From Sporosarcina sp. P32b (lineage in GTDB: Bacteria; Bacillota; Bacilli; Bacillales_A; Planococcaceae), in the NCBI RefSeq assembly GCF_002743335.1, contig NZ_PDZB01000015.1, positions 22,536 to 86,535 on the forward strand: a stretch of 64,000 bases of DNA, written 5' to 3'. The notes beneath the pieces are model-generated. The model was not told where the DNA came from. It ran no database searches and saw only the letters and a list, made by a program, of their open reading frames with translations. Below, one piece after another: positions 43,481 to 51,581 of the stretch; the stretch's first letter is position 1, and every line of letters starts with the position of its first letter. A program made the translations under genes and the position numbers.

Positions 43481-43873
43481 TTATTTCTCAAACATACTCC
43501 CAATCAATTCTTCCATATCTTCCGCAGCATGCATTTCTTTCGACTGAAGGGCATCGAGCTCGCCGTTTTCCATAGTCTCTACGCTGAACTTCTCCGTCTT
43601 CTCTTCTACACAGTTGACGAATATAGTATACGCTTCTTTTAGTTCATTGCCTTCCGTTTCAAATGCGTTCGGAACTTCCAATGCATTCATGTCGGCTAAG
43701 ATCTGCTTGAACTCTTCTACTTTTACTACCCATTGTTCTTTCATCCCTGGAATATCGAGCTCTTGTTTTGAAATGAATTCTTCAGAAATACCTTCGTATT
43801 CTTCTGAGGCTATGATCAAGCGTTCATGTAATCCAATGATTTTCTGTAAGTAATCTTTTCTGCTGAGTGCCAT
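43481..43873 (-). CDS. Hypothetical helical protein
   Basis: A 130-residue acidic, all-helical protein (starts MALSRKDYLQKIIGLHERL) with no signal peptide and no membrane helix. I recognise no family. The pattern of long amphipathic helices resembles small DUF proteins of unknown role. AGGAGA lies upstream of ATG 43873. Downstream is a terminator; upstream lies the duplicated 65-bp hairpin element. Confidence 0.7.
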   Translation of the reverse strand: MALSRKDYLQKIIGLHERLIIASEEYEGISEEFISKQELDIPGMKEQWVVKVEEFKQILADMNALEVPNAFETEGNELKEAYTIFVNCVEEKTEKFSVETMENGELDALQSKEMHAAEDMEELIGSMFEK

Positions 43874-44018
43874 AGTATCATCTCCTATTGTGAGTATACA
43901 CGTTTAGTATTTCATCATGTAACTCTCAATGCAAGCAAGAGCATGCGGACAACATCCCTTACTTATTGTAGATGGACTTCGTTTCTATCTCGTTCCATAT
44001 AAATCATTATGTATACAC

Positions 44019-44083
44019 ACCAGACCGGCTCTATATAGCGAGCGGTTGGTTGACGGCTTATGCAAAACAGGTGCCGGCCTGGT
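44019..44083. repeat. Hairpin repeat element, copy 1
   Basis: 65-bp element closed by ACCAGACCGGC / GCCGGCCTGGT, with the core GCGAGCGGTTGGTTGACGGC. Copy 2 is at 44149-44212. On the plus strand it is followed by a T-rich stretch. Confidence 0.75.
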
Positions 44084-44148
44084 GCTTTTTCTATTTCTTA
44101 CTTCGTTAATACTTCCCATTGTTCTTGCTTATGTTACAACTAATGAAA

Positions 44149-44212
44149 ACCAGGCTGGCTCTATAAGCGAGCGGTTGGTTGACGGCTAGTGCTGAACAGG
44201 TGCCAACCTGGT
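44149..44212. repeat. Hairpin repeat element, copy 2
   Basis: 64-bp element closed by ACCAGGCTGGC / GCCAACCTGGT with the same core as copy 1. Stem changes between the copies include a C-G to T-A swap that keeps pairing. A full-length anti-SD match (AAAGGAGGTGAT) lies just beyond it on the minus strand at about 44231-44242 and precedes a 23-codon frame. Confidence 0.75.
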
Positions 44213-44257
44213 TTGCGTGATCGTTCGGGCATCACCTCCTTTACAGCGTATACGCCT

Positions 44258-45334
44258 TTATTTTTCCACTATCCATTGCCCGGAGCTTGTATCCCTTCCC
44301 ATAGTGAACACTTGCTCCACGACACCTTCTCGATCATATTGATAACGTATTTCTACTTTGTCATTGGCAATCGGAATAGCTTTACGATACGATGCTTCAA
44401 GGAATAACTCTCCTATTCGGCTTGATTGTGCGAACACCGCAGATTCAGGTAGTTTATTCAAACCAGTTAGCTGATCGTATAAATATAAATCAAAGTACTG
44501 CTCGGGCGTATAGTCGCTCTTAAGTTGATCTGTTAGATAATCTATATAGATAGATTCCGTTTTTTCTTCGGTTGCTACGCCAATCAGTTTGCCATAAATC
44601 TTGTGTATAGGCGTGATCGTCGCTCCTTGCACTGTGTCTTTAGCTGGGAAATGGTTCAATAATAAGTATTCCCGAGCGTTCAACAGCTGATCATAGCCAC
44701 CAGCAATCGTTACATGTTGTTCCTTATACCGATCCATCAGTTCGGATGATAACTCGTTCCCATTGACTTTCAACTTGCCGTTTTGCAAGACAACACGATC
44801 TCCAGGAACGGCGACGACTTCATAATAGACACCTGTATACGTCGGTAAGTGGCTATTCGTATTCGTAAATGTCCGTACTACGTCCCCCGGATCATAAACT
44901 GAGGCATCGTACAGGTCTGCTTTACGTTCTATAACTGGATGATACGTATCCGGACTCCACTGAAGTGAAAACGATTCGTCATCGACATATAATAGACCGT
45001 CTACTTTTCTCACGACGGGTAATGAAGAAAATTCTTCGTAATCAATAGCGGATAGTTGATCTTTCTTTTGCAACGCAGAAATCAAAGCCATATCGTCAAG
45101 TGGATCATAGGGCGTTCCTGGACCTTGATCAGCAGACAGTTGACTATCTGAAACAAAGTTAAATACTAATAACAAAGCGACTACCGGTAGTGCCGCCGTA
45201 ACTAGCAGCGCTTGCCAAGAAAACTGCCTCCTTTGCGAAGGTTGAAGGTTTTCATGTACCCGCTGTTTGATTCGTCGCTCCTGTTCCGTTGTATCTCCCA
45301 TCATTTGGTCCAGTTTTCGTTTAAAATCATTCAT
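44258..45334 (-). CDS. Membrane protein with signal-peptidase-like ectodomain, probable anti-sigma factor
   Basis: A 358-residue single-pass protein: short cytoplasmic part (1-40, MNDFKRKLDQMMGDTTEQER), one membrane helix (about 42-61) and a long outside domain. It overlaps the ECF sigma gene by eight bases, the usual place of an anti-sigma factor. No zinc HxxxCxxC motif is present. Residues about 160-250 look like the S26 signal peptidase fold: YYEVVAVPGDRVVLQNGKLK, NGNEL, then ITPIHKIYGKLIGV. The catalytic Lys before PGD is not conserved (Tyr/Glu instead) and no SxM motif is seen, so it is probably catalytically inactive. Role inferred from gene order. Confidence 0.65.
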   Translation of the reverse strand: MNDFKRKLDQMMGDTTEQERRIKQRVHENLQPSQRRQFSWQALLVTAALPVVALLLVFNFVSDSQLSADQGPGTPYDPLDDMALISALQKKDQLSAIDYEEFSSLPVVRKVDGLLYVDDESFSLQWSPDTYHPVIERKADLYDASVYDPGDVVRTFTNTNSHLPTYTGVYYEVVAVPGDRVVLQNGKLKVNGNELSSELMDRYKEQHVTIAGGYDQLLNAREYLLLNHFPAKDTVQGATITPIHKIYGKLIGVATEEKTESIYIDYLTDQLKSDYTPEQYFDLYLYDQLTGLNKLPESAVFAQSSRIGELFLEASYRKAIPIANDKVEIRYQYDREGVVEQVFTMGRDTSSGQWIVEK

Positions 45335-45827
45335 AGGTTTCTACCTCCTCTTCCGCAAAAAATCCCTTAAGTTGCAACTTCGCTCTTCGTAATCGAGTCT
45401 TGATCGTATTTTCATTAAGCTCAAGAAATTCTGCGATCTCGGCAATCGATTGCTCGTCATAATAATATAAAAGTAATGGCTCGCGGTATTTCAATGGCAG
45501 CTGAAATAAATGCTTTTCGAGTGAAGCTAGCTGCTCTTGCTCGAGTAATTGTTGCTCCGAGCTTTTAGTAGATACAAAAATCGACTCGAACACCACATCT
45601 TTCTTATGTTTCCAGGAGCGCAAATAATCTTTTGCACGATTAGCGGTCATTTTCGTTAAGTACGTTTTAATTGAAGCTTCATTACGGAACTGGTCACTTT
45701 TCTGGAAATACGTAACGAAGACTTCTTGCACGACATCTTCCGCGGTCGACCAGTTTTTCACGTATAAATAAGCGATACGCACTAAATAATGCGAATGTTC
45801 ATTCATTATTTGATCCATTTCATTCAT
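45327..45827 (-). CDS. ECF-type RNA polymerase sigma factor
   Basis: A 166-residue sigma-70 family member with only regions 2 and 4. Region 2: HYLVRIAYLYVKNWSTAEDVVQEVFVTYFQ. Region 4: LFQLPLKYREPLLLYYYDEQSIAEIAEFLELNENTIKTRLRRAK, with the helix-turn-helix. It lies 19 nt after the deacetylase gene and overlaps the membrane protein gene. An ECF-type promoter lies ahead of the operon (47171-47196), which suggests autoregulation. The ribosome site is weak (AGAGAGTGA). Confidence 0.92.
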   Translation of the reverse strand: MNEMDQIMNEHSHYLVRIAYLYVKNWSTAEDVVQEVFVTYFQKSDQFRNEASIKTYLTKMTANRAKDYLRSWKHKKDVVFESIFVSTKSSEQQLLEQEQLASLEKHLFQLPLKYREPLLLYYYDEQSIAEIAEFLELNENTIKTRLRRAKLQLKGFFAEEEVETYE

Positions 45828-45846
45828 TTGGGTTAGTCACTCTCTT

Positions 45847-47136
45847 CTATGGCCATATCATGTCTCCGTCAACATACGTTGCAAAATCCTTGAATGACCT
45901 TTTTTCTGTCATGCCAAAGCGGTTCACTTCATAATTGGACTGATCCATATTGGCATATCCTTCGACTGTTGTATAGCCGATCAGTAACCCTACTTCTTTA
46001 GCCGCCGCAATGAACTCTTCATTATATTGTCCATACGGGTATGCGATAGAAACGGCTGAAGGTACGTGTTGTAAGTTGGTCTGCAAGTCTTCAATAATTT
46101 CTTCTTCTGTATGTTCAAATACTAAGCCAGCTCCACTTTCTCTACCTAGTTCATGTAATGCACAAGTGTGGGCTTCGAACTGAAATACATCGTTCATTTC
46201 TTTTAAATCTTCTACATTCAAATATTTCAATAATCCTCCACCGTCAAATGCCGGACCTTCTTTTTCTCTATCCATACGGGCAGAAATAATATGTTGTGGC
46301 GAAGTAAAGCCATATCGTTTCAAGACGGGATAGGCATATTCTTTGGATGACAATAAACCATCATCAAATGTAATAATTAACGCCTTCTCGGGTACAACAA
46401 GTCGGCCTTCCAAGTAATCATACAACTGTTGTGAGGTCAATGTCGTAAATTGCTCATCAGCCAAATACGCCATCTGTTTCTCAAAGCTTTCGAGTGAAAT
46501 GGTACTCATCTCCGTTTTCATCTGTTTACGAGGTAGCACTTGGTGATACAGCAGCACCGGTAATCCTTCATCCATTTTTACTGAAGGCTTGTGGATATAA
46601 CCTGCTCGCTCACCTACTTTGATGAGATACCAGTCTTTTTCTTCCTGTATGACCGGGTAGCGATAGCCTTTTCTTAATTGAATGAGGACATCACTTTCAA
46701 TATTCGAATCTGTATACACAGGCGTTGTTTGGGCGGTTTTTACAGAGCCCAGTCGTTCTGTATGTAATGGAGCTTTCAACACGTTCTTTTCTACTTTTGC
46801 CTGACCTTTACGAATGAAAGCTGGCATCTTGCCTACTCGAATTTCGTAATACTCCTCATCTTCTCCTATCAAGGCAACCGCTTGATTGGCTTGTAGTTCA
46901 CCGATTCGGATAAGGTTCTTTTCCTTCATATAGATCGGTTGGTTATTTGTTAGCGTCAACACCTGATCAAATTCTTTTTCTGTAATAAACGGTTTGTTTT
47001 GTATAGTTTCTGCAAAAGCTGTAGCTGATTGCTCATGGAACAATGGTACTTCATTCAAATTCCACTTGGCTTCATTTCCCATTATAAATAACAGTAAGCT
47101 CGCAAGTAACAGAACACAGCTATATATTTTCTTCAT
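45847..47136 (-). CDS. Polysaccharide deacetylase with SH3-like domains
   Basis: A 429-residue exported or membrane-anchored protein: signal sequence (residues 1-20, MKKIYSCVLLLASLLLFIMG), two SH3-like repeats (about 45-110 and 115-175), then a NodB-type polysaccharide deacetylase domain. Catalytic motifs are ITFDDG (Asp-Asp), FEAHTCALHEL (the metal-binding His motif) and AYPYGQY. It probably removes acetyl groups from peptidoglycan or another wall glycan. First gene of the operon with the ECF sigma factor, which argues for a wall-stress role. GGGGGA precedes ATG 47136. Confidence 0.87.
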   Translation of the reverse strand: MKKIYSCVLLLASLLLFIMGNEAKWNLNEVPLFHEQSATAFAETIQNKPFITEKEFDQVLTLTNNQPIYMKEKNLIRIGELQANQAVALIGEDEEYYEIRVGKMPAFIRKGQAKVEKNVLKAPLHTERLGSVKTAQTTPVYTDSNIESDVLIQLRKGYRYPVIQEEKDWYLIKVGERAGYIHKPSVKMDEGLPVLLYHQVLPRKQMKTEMSTISLESFEKQMAYLADEQFTTLTSQQLYDYLEGRLVVPEKALIITFDDGLLSSKEYAYPVLKRYGFTSPQHIISARMDREKEGPAFDGGGLLKYLNVEDLKEMNDVFQFEAHTCALHELGRESGAGLVFEHTEEEIIEDLQTNLQHVPSAVSIAYPYGQYNEEFIAAAKEVGLLIGYTTVEGYANMDQSNYEVNRFGMTEKRSFKDFATYVDGDMIWP

Positions 47137-47170
47137 GTGAATCCCCCTATTATCATTTGCGCACCCTACA

Positions 47171-47196
47171 GACGGAGGATTCCCGAAAAAGTTTCA
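47171..47196 (-). promoter_or_regulatory. ECF-sigma-type promoter before the deacetylase operon
   Basis: Minus-strand TGAAAC (47191-47196), 16-bp spacer and CGTC (47171-47174), the AAC / CGTC signature of ECF sigma factors, 35 bp upstream of the deacetylase ATG. It suggests that the sigma factor of this operon drives its own synthesis. Confidence 0.7.
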
Positions 47197-47286
47197 AAAG
47201 TTTTTTAAAAAGTTTTTTAAGATCATCTTGCTTGCTCAGAACTGGATGCAACTGTTCCTGAACTCTTCTACTTCTTTATAATAAAA

Positions 47287-47322
47287 GGCACTCTTTCGCT
47301 CTTTGTAGAACGAAAGAATGCC
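47287..47322 (-). terminator. Terminator of the acyl-CoA ligase gene
   Basis: Minus-strand GGCATTCTTTCG...CGAAAGAGTGCC hairpin followed by TTTTATTAT. Confidence 0.8.
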
Positions 47323-47332
47323 CATCACTTTA

Positions 47333-48934
47333 TTAATTCACTTTACGACCCGTTTTCCCTACCTTTTCCCAGTAATCGTCCCGGATCTGCACTTTCAAGA
47401 TTTTACCTGACGCTGTTTTGGGCAGCTCATCCACAAACGTCACGCCTGTTACTGCTTTAAAATGGGCGAGATTTGCTCTCGTGAAGTCCATAATATCTTG
47501 CTCGGTCGCTACTGAACCGCCACGCAATACGATATACGCATGCGGCGTCTCTCCCCACTTCTCGTGAGGCACAGCAATTACCGCAGCATCTAGAACAGCG
47601 GGATGGTCATAGAGCACACCTTCGATTTCAATAGACGAAATATTTTCACCGCCACTAATGACGATATCTTTCTTGCGGTCAACGATATTGACGTAGCCAT
47701 GCTCATCAATCGTCCCCATATCGCCCGTCATCATATAACCGTCACGTAACACTTCATCAGTCGCCTCTTTGTTCTTCCAATAGCCTTTCATGACCCCGTG
47801 ACTACGGACTGTAATTTCACCTGTCTGCTGACCGTCCTTGGCCACTTCTTCTCCATAATCGTCAACTAAACGGACATCTACACCAATCATCGAATAGCCT
47901 GCTTTTGCTTTTAACTGAAGCTGTTCGTCATCTGATAAATGTTGGACAGTCGAGCGAATTGTAGAGAACAAACTTAACGGAGAAGTTTCCGTCATGCCGT
48001 AGACTTGAATGAATTCCCAACCGAGTTCTTTTTCCACCCGTGAGATGAAGGATGGTGGCGGTGCAGAGCCCGCAACAATCACTCGGATCTTATGCGTGAA
48101 CATTGGCTTATGCTCTTCACAATATTGGAAGAGCAAATTCAATACAGCCGGTGCCATATGCAATATCGTGACTTTATGCTGTTGAATCGCTTCGATAATA
48201 GTCTGCGGCGACGTTTTACGTAAGCAAACTTGGGAAGCTCCGTTCGCCGTATAATAAAATGGTGACCCCCAGCCGTTGACATGGAACATCGGCAGTACAT
48301 GAAGCAGCACATCATCATCAGTCACACGCAAATGATGCATCGCACTCATAGCATGCAAATAGTTATTTCGGTGCGTTAGCATAACCCCTTTCGGATTACC
48401 TGTTGTACCACTCGTATAAAGTAAACTGCACACATCATCTTCTTGCACGTCTGCACGGTCAAATGATTCCATAGAGAAAGATTCGAGCCAGACATTGTAA
48501 TCTATTGCGTTTGAATCATCTTGTTTATGATGAATAATAATTTTCTCTACCGTGTCGAGCGAGTGCTCAATCGGTTTGATGAGATGATATAAGTCCTGGT
48601 CAACAAATAACAACTTCGCCTCACTATGATTTAAAATGAATACATAATCTTCAGGCTTCAGTCGTGTATTTAACGGTACCATGACGCCACCTACTTGATA
48701 GAGTCCATAAAAGCCTTCAAGCATTTCAATCGAGTTTCCACATAAATACGCTACGTGATTTCCTTTTTCAATACCCAAGTCACGTAAACCACGTGATAGC
48801 TGATTCACACGACCGTTTAATTGTGCGTATGTAAAAGTGCGTCCTTCTTCTCCAAAAATCGCTTCCTTACCCCCATACAGCGTAACGGCACGATCTAGGA
48901 ATTGCGTCAAAACTAATGGAACATTCATCTGCAT
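47333..48934 (-). CDS. Long- or medium-chain fatty-acid--CoA ligase
   Basis: A 533-residue AMP-forming acyl-CoA synthetase. The P-loop is LLYTSGTTGNPKGVMLTH, the A5 motif is QVYGMTETSP, the hinge D is in GYMMTGDMGTIDEHGYVNIVDRKKD, and the catalytic Lys is in LPKTASGKILK. It activates fatty acids for beta-oxidation; closest in style to AlkK/FadD3-type synthetases, so chain length is open. GAGGAGG precedes ATG 48934. A cre-like box (48966-48979) overlaps the promoter region, suggesting glucose repression. Confidence 0.92.
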   Translation of the reverse strand: MQMNVPLVLTQFLDRAVTLYGGKEAIFGEEGRTFTYAQLNGRVNQLSRGLRDLGIEKGNHVAYLCGNSIEMLEGFYGLYQVGGVMVPLNTRLKPEDYVFILNHSEAKLLFVDQDLYHLIKPIEHSLDTVEKIIIHHKQDDSNAIDYNVWLESFSMESFDRADVQEDDVCSLLYTSGTTGNPKGVMLTHRNNYLHAMSAMHHLRVTDDDVLLHVLPMFHVNGWGSPFYYTANGASQVCLRKTSPQTIIEAIQQHKVTILHMAPAVLNLLFQYCEEHKPMFTHKIRVIVAGSAPPPSFISRVEKELGWEFIQVYGMTETSPLSLFSTIRSTVQHLSDDEQLQLKAKAGYSMIGVDVRLVDDYGEEVAKDGQQTGEITVRSHGVMKGYWKNKEATDEVLRDGYMMTGDMGTIDEHGYVNIVDRKKDIVISGGENISSIEIEGVLYDHPAVLDAAVIAVPHEKWGETPHAYIVLRGGSVATEQDIMDFTRANLAHFKAVTGVTFVDELPKTASGKILKVQIRDDYWEKVGKTGRKVN

Positions 48935-48965
48935 ACCTCCTCATTCTGTTCTAACACAATTGTAT

Positions 48966-48979
48966 AGTAAACGTTTCCA
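48966..48979 (-). promoter_or_regulatory. cre-like site (CcpA) before the acyl-CoA ligase
   Basis: Minus-strand TGGAAACGTTTACT matches 12 of 14 cre consensus positions and lies about 30-45 bp upstream of the ATG, next to a TATACA -10-like box. Confidence 0.55.
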
Positions 48980-49089
48980 TTTTACTATATTTTCTAATAT
49001 TTTAAAACAATTATATAATAAAAGATCAGTAGAACTATCTTCTATAGCTGTTTTCATCTGTAGTATGGCGTACGTAAATCTTACAAAGA

Positions 49090-49134
49090 AAAGCATTCAT
49101 TTACTCTATTTTAGAGTAAATGAATGCTTTTTTT
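49090..49134. terminator. Terminator after the GMC/SCO1 operon
   Basis: AAGCATTCATTTACTCTA...AGTAAATGAATGCTT hairpin, at least 15 bp stem, T-rich on both strands, just past the SCO1-like stop. Confidence 0.88.
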
Positions 49135-49152
49135 AATTGCATGACAGAAACG

Positions 49153-49731
49153 CTACTTCCCTAAAACCTTCTTCACGTCCGCCACCAACAAGTCATTTTC
49201 CGTATCGCTCATACCGTTATACTGCTTGACGATCTCTCCGTCAGGATTTATTAAGTAAAAGAAAAAACTGTGCGATCGCTGATCAAGTGCCCCTTTTTCC
49301 AGAAAAGCTTTAAACGTATGAACCGATAGATCTTGAATTTCTTCAAACTCATAACCTGTTAAAAACGTCATCGTCTGTAGGTCAGCACCATAGTCCTTTG
49401 CATACTCTCGTAAAACTTCCGGTGTATCATTTTCCGGATCAATGCTGAACGAAATGATAGGGGGGGTGAAGCCGTCTTTTTTTAATTCCTCTTGAATACC
49501 GACCATATTAGCCGTCGTTCTCGGGCAAACGGTCGTACAGTGCGTATAAGAGAAGTAAGAAATCCACCAATCACCTTTTAAATCATCCAAGCCCAGTGTA
49601 TTCTCGTCTTGTGTAGTGTAGTCGAAATCTGGGATTTCCTCTGACATATTCGTTTCAATTGTCTTGTTGCAGGCACTCAGAAAAAGAGCAACTGCCAAAA
49701 GTATGAGGACGGATCGTATAGTCATAGGCAT
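49153..49731 (-). CDS. SCO1/SenC-family lipoprotein, copy 2
   Basis: A 192-residue paralogue of the gene at 40150 with the same layout: lipobox LSAC (Cys 21), copper motif THCTTVCPRT and His in DQRSHSFFFYLI. The two share long identical stretches such as PRTTANMVG. Here it is the last gene after a subunit-3-like protein and an intact GMC oxidoreductase, 66 nt downstream, so it may support that enzyme or an oxidase that takes its electrons. Start ATG 49731 or two codons later. Confidence 0.9.
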   Translation of the reverse strand: MPMTIRSVLILLAVALFLSACNKTIETNMSEEIPDFDYTTQDENTLGLDDLKGDWWISYFSYTHCTTVCPRTTANMVGIQEELKKDGFTPPIISFSIDPENDTPEVLREYAKDYGADLQTMTFLTGYEFEEIQDLSVHTFKAFLEKGALDQRSHSFFFYLINPDGEIVKQYNGMSDTENDLLVADVKKVLGK

Positions 49732-49797
49732 CTTTCCTCGCTTAAATAGGTATGAAAGAAAGGAGAGAGGTTTCGATTCCTCTCTCCTCTTGGCAAA

Positions 49798-51558
49798 TTA
49801 TGCTTTTGCTGTTTCCTCTTTTTTAACCAATTGGCCTCCGCCGTTCTCTAAGAACTTGATCATACCTTCTGCAGCACGATACGCGAGAGCACCAACTGTC
49901 GCTGTAGGATTGGAGCTACCCATAAGTGGGAATGAAGAAGCCCCTACGACGAATAAATTATCCATATCCCATACTTGTGAATAGTTATTGACAGCGGATG
50001 TTTCAGGATTGTCTCCCATGACTACACCGCCACCTGTATGGTCAGATAATGACGTTTTATCAAATTCCGTTTCCTCTGTAATTTCAGGCACGGTAATATG
50101 ATCGGCACCCATTTGTTCCAGTAACTCTTTACCTCTTTGGTGAGCATATCTGACAATGTTGCGGTCTTGATCATGGAACTTGCTCGTGACGCGTAGCAAT
50201 GGATCACCAAACATATCTGTATACGTCGGATCTAAGTCCATATAGTTTTCACGCCAAGCAAGCGCACCATTTTGTTGCTGAACGTCTATCCGACGGTTCG
50301 CATAGAAAATGGACTTGTCTTTAAATTCTTTCCCCCAAGAAGGGACACCTGCTGGAACGTGGTTATTCGTAATCGGTCGATCTCCTCTTTGAGACGTACG
50401 CAAACAGAAACCATGCAAGAAATCGAGTTTCGTGTGATCCAGTTGCTCCACGTTGAAATCATCCATCGTCACACCAAGTGCGCCGGTACCTGCATAGCGA
50501 TTGAATTTCTTTTCATCAAAGAATCCACGTACACGTGTATGCGTCAAGTTGCGCTGGTGAGCAGTTAAATGGCTACCAATCACGCCTGTTCCGTCTTTTG
50601 GATTGTATGGCTTGCCGATTTCGGATAATAACATGAGACGCGTATTCGTAAAGGTGAATCCAGCCACAACGACAATATCTGCCGGTTGAATGAACTCTTC
50701 CCCCGTTTCCGTATCTACATATTTAATACCGACTGCTTTTCCATTTTCATGGACAATCCGAACTGCGTACGAGTTATTGCGCAACTCATACTTACCGCTT
50801 TTATTTGCTGTAGCTAACACTGTAGCAATCGGATCGGCTTTCGCTCCGAAGTCACAGCCGAATGATTCACAAAATGCGCAGTACACACATCCGTTGATCG
50901 TCTCTCCGTCGGGATTCGTATACGTCTCCGATATGTTAGCAGAAGCTATACGATACGGATGGTACCCCAAATCTTTTGCAGCTTTCGTAAAGGTACGAAT
51001 GATATCCGTTTCTTTCATCGGTGGGGTTGGATATTCATCCGAACGTTGACCTGGCCGCAATGGATCCGGCTCACCAGAAATACCAGCTGTTTTTTCAAAC
51101 TGATCGTAATACTTCTCCAATTCATCATATGTAATACCCCAGTCTTGAAGCTGCATATCTTTCGGGATAATCTTCTCTCCATACTTTTCTACCGTCTTCG
51201 TATGCATTTCAAAATCTGTTGGAAGCCAACGATAGACCATGCCGTTCCAGTGAACACCTGAACCGCCAGTAGCTGTACCATTAATCGCATTGGTATCGTT
51301 ACTTCGGTTAGGCGTCGCCGTTTCATCCAGCGTATTGCGGATCGTCAACGTTTCTTTGTTCAATTCTTGGAACATGAGTTTCCGCACATCGTAACGAAGT
51401 TCATCTTTTGCACCGACGAAATCTTCTCGCTTCTGCGCTTTCCCTCTTTCTAATCCAACTACTTTATATCCTTTTTTCGTTAATTCAGCTGCTGCAATAC
51501 CACCTGCCCAGCCTGAACCTACAACGACCGCATCTACTTTTTCTAATGTTTTTACCAT
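49798..51558 (-). CDS. GMC-family FAD oxidoreductase (gluconate 2-dehydrogenase large-subunit type)
   Basis: A 586-residue flavoprotein. FAD motif VDAVVVGSGWAGGIAAAEL (residues 8-26), GSGVHWNGMVYRW, a Cys-rich segment GCVYCAFCESFGCDFGAKAD (about 217-236) and C-terminal NNYSQVWDMDNLFVVGASSFP with SSNPTATVGALAYRAA. It should oxidise a sugar, polyol or related alcohol with the subunit-3-like partner encoded just upstream; no cytochrome c subunit is adjacent. No own Tat signal, so export would rely on the partner. RBS AAGGGGAG. Confidence 0.92.
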   Translation of the reverse strand: MVKTLEKVDAVVVGSGWAGGIAAAELTKKGYKVVGLERGKAQKREDFVGAKDELRYDVRKLMFQELNKETLTIRNTLDETATPNRSNDTNAINGTATGGSGVHWNGMVYRWLPTDFEMHTKTVEKYGEKIIPKDMQLQDWGITYDELEKYYDQFEKTAGISGEPDPLRPGQRSDEYPTPPMKETDIIRTFTKAAKDLGYHPYRIASANISETYTNPDGETINGCVYCAFCESFGCDFGAKADPIATVLATANKSGKYELRNNSYAVRIVHENGKAVGIKYVDTETGEEFIQPADIVVVAGFTFTNTRLMLLSEIGKPYNPKDGTGVIGSHLTAHQRNLTHTRVRGFFDEKKFNRYAGTGALGVTMDDFNVEQLDHTKLDFLHGFCLRTSQRGDRPITNNHVPAGVPSWGKEFKDKSIFYANRRIDVQQQNGALAWRENYMDLDPTYTDMFGDPLLRVTSKFHDQDRNIVRYAHQRGKELLEQMGADHITVPEITEETEFDKTSLSDHTGGGVVMGDNPETSAVNNYSQVWDMDNLFVVGASSFPLMGSSNPTATVGALAYRAAEGMIKFLENGGGQLVKKEETAKA

Positions 51559-51581
51559 TCTTTTCTCCCCTTTCCTATCAT

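Noticed and set aside
45788..45830. FadR-like TGAATGAA motifs near the sigma factor start
   Set aside because: They lie in the repetitive Met-Asn-Glu codons at the start of the sigma gene and do not form the TGAATGA-N4-TCATTCA palindrome.
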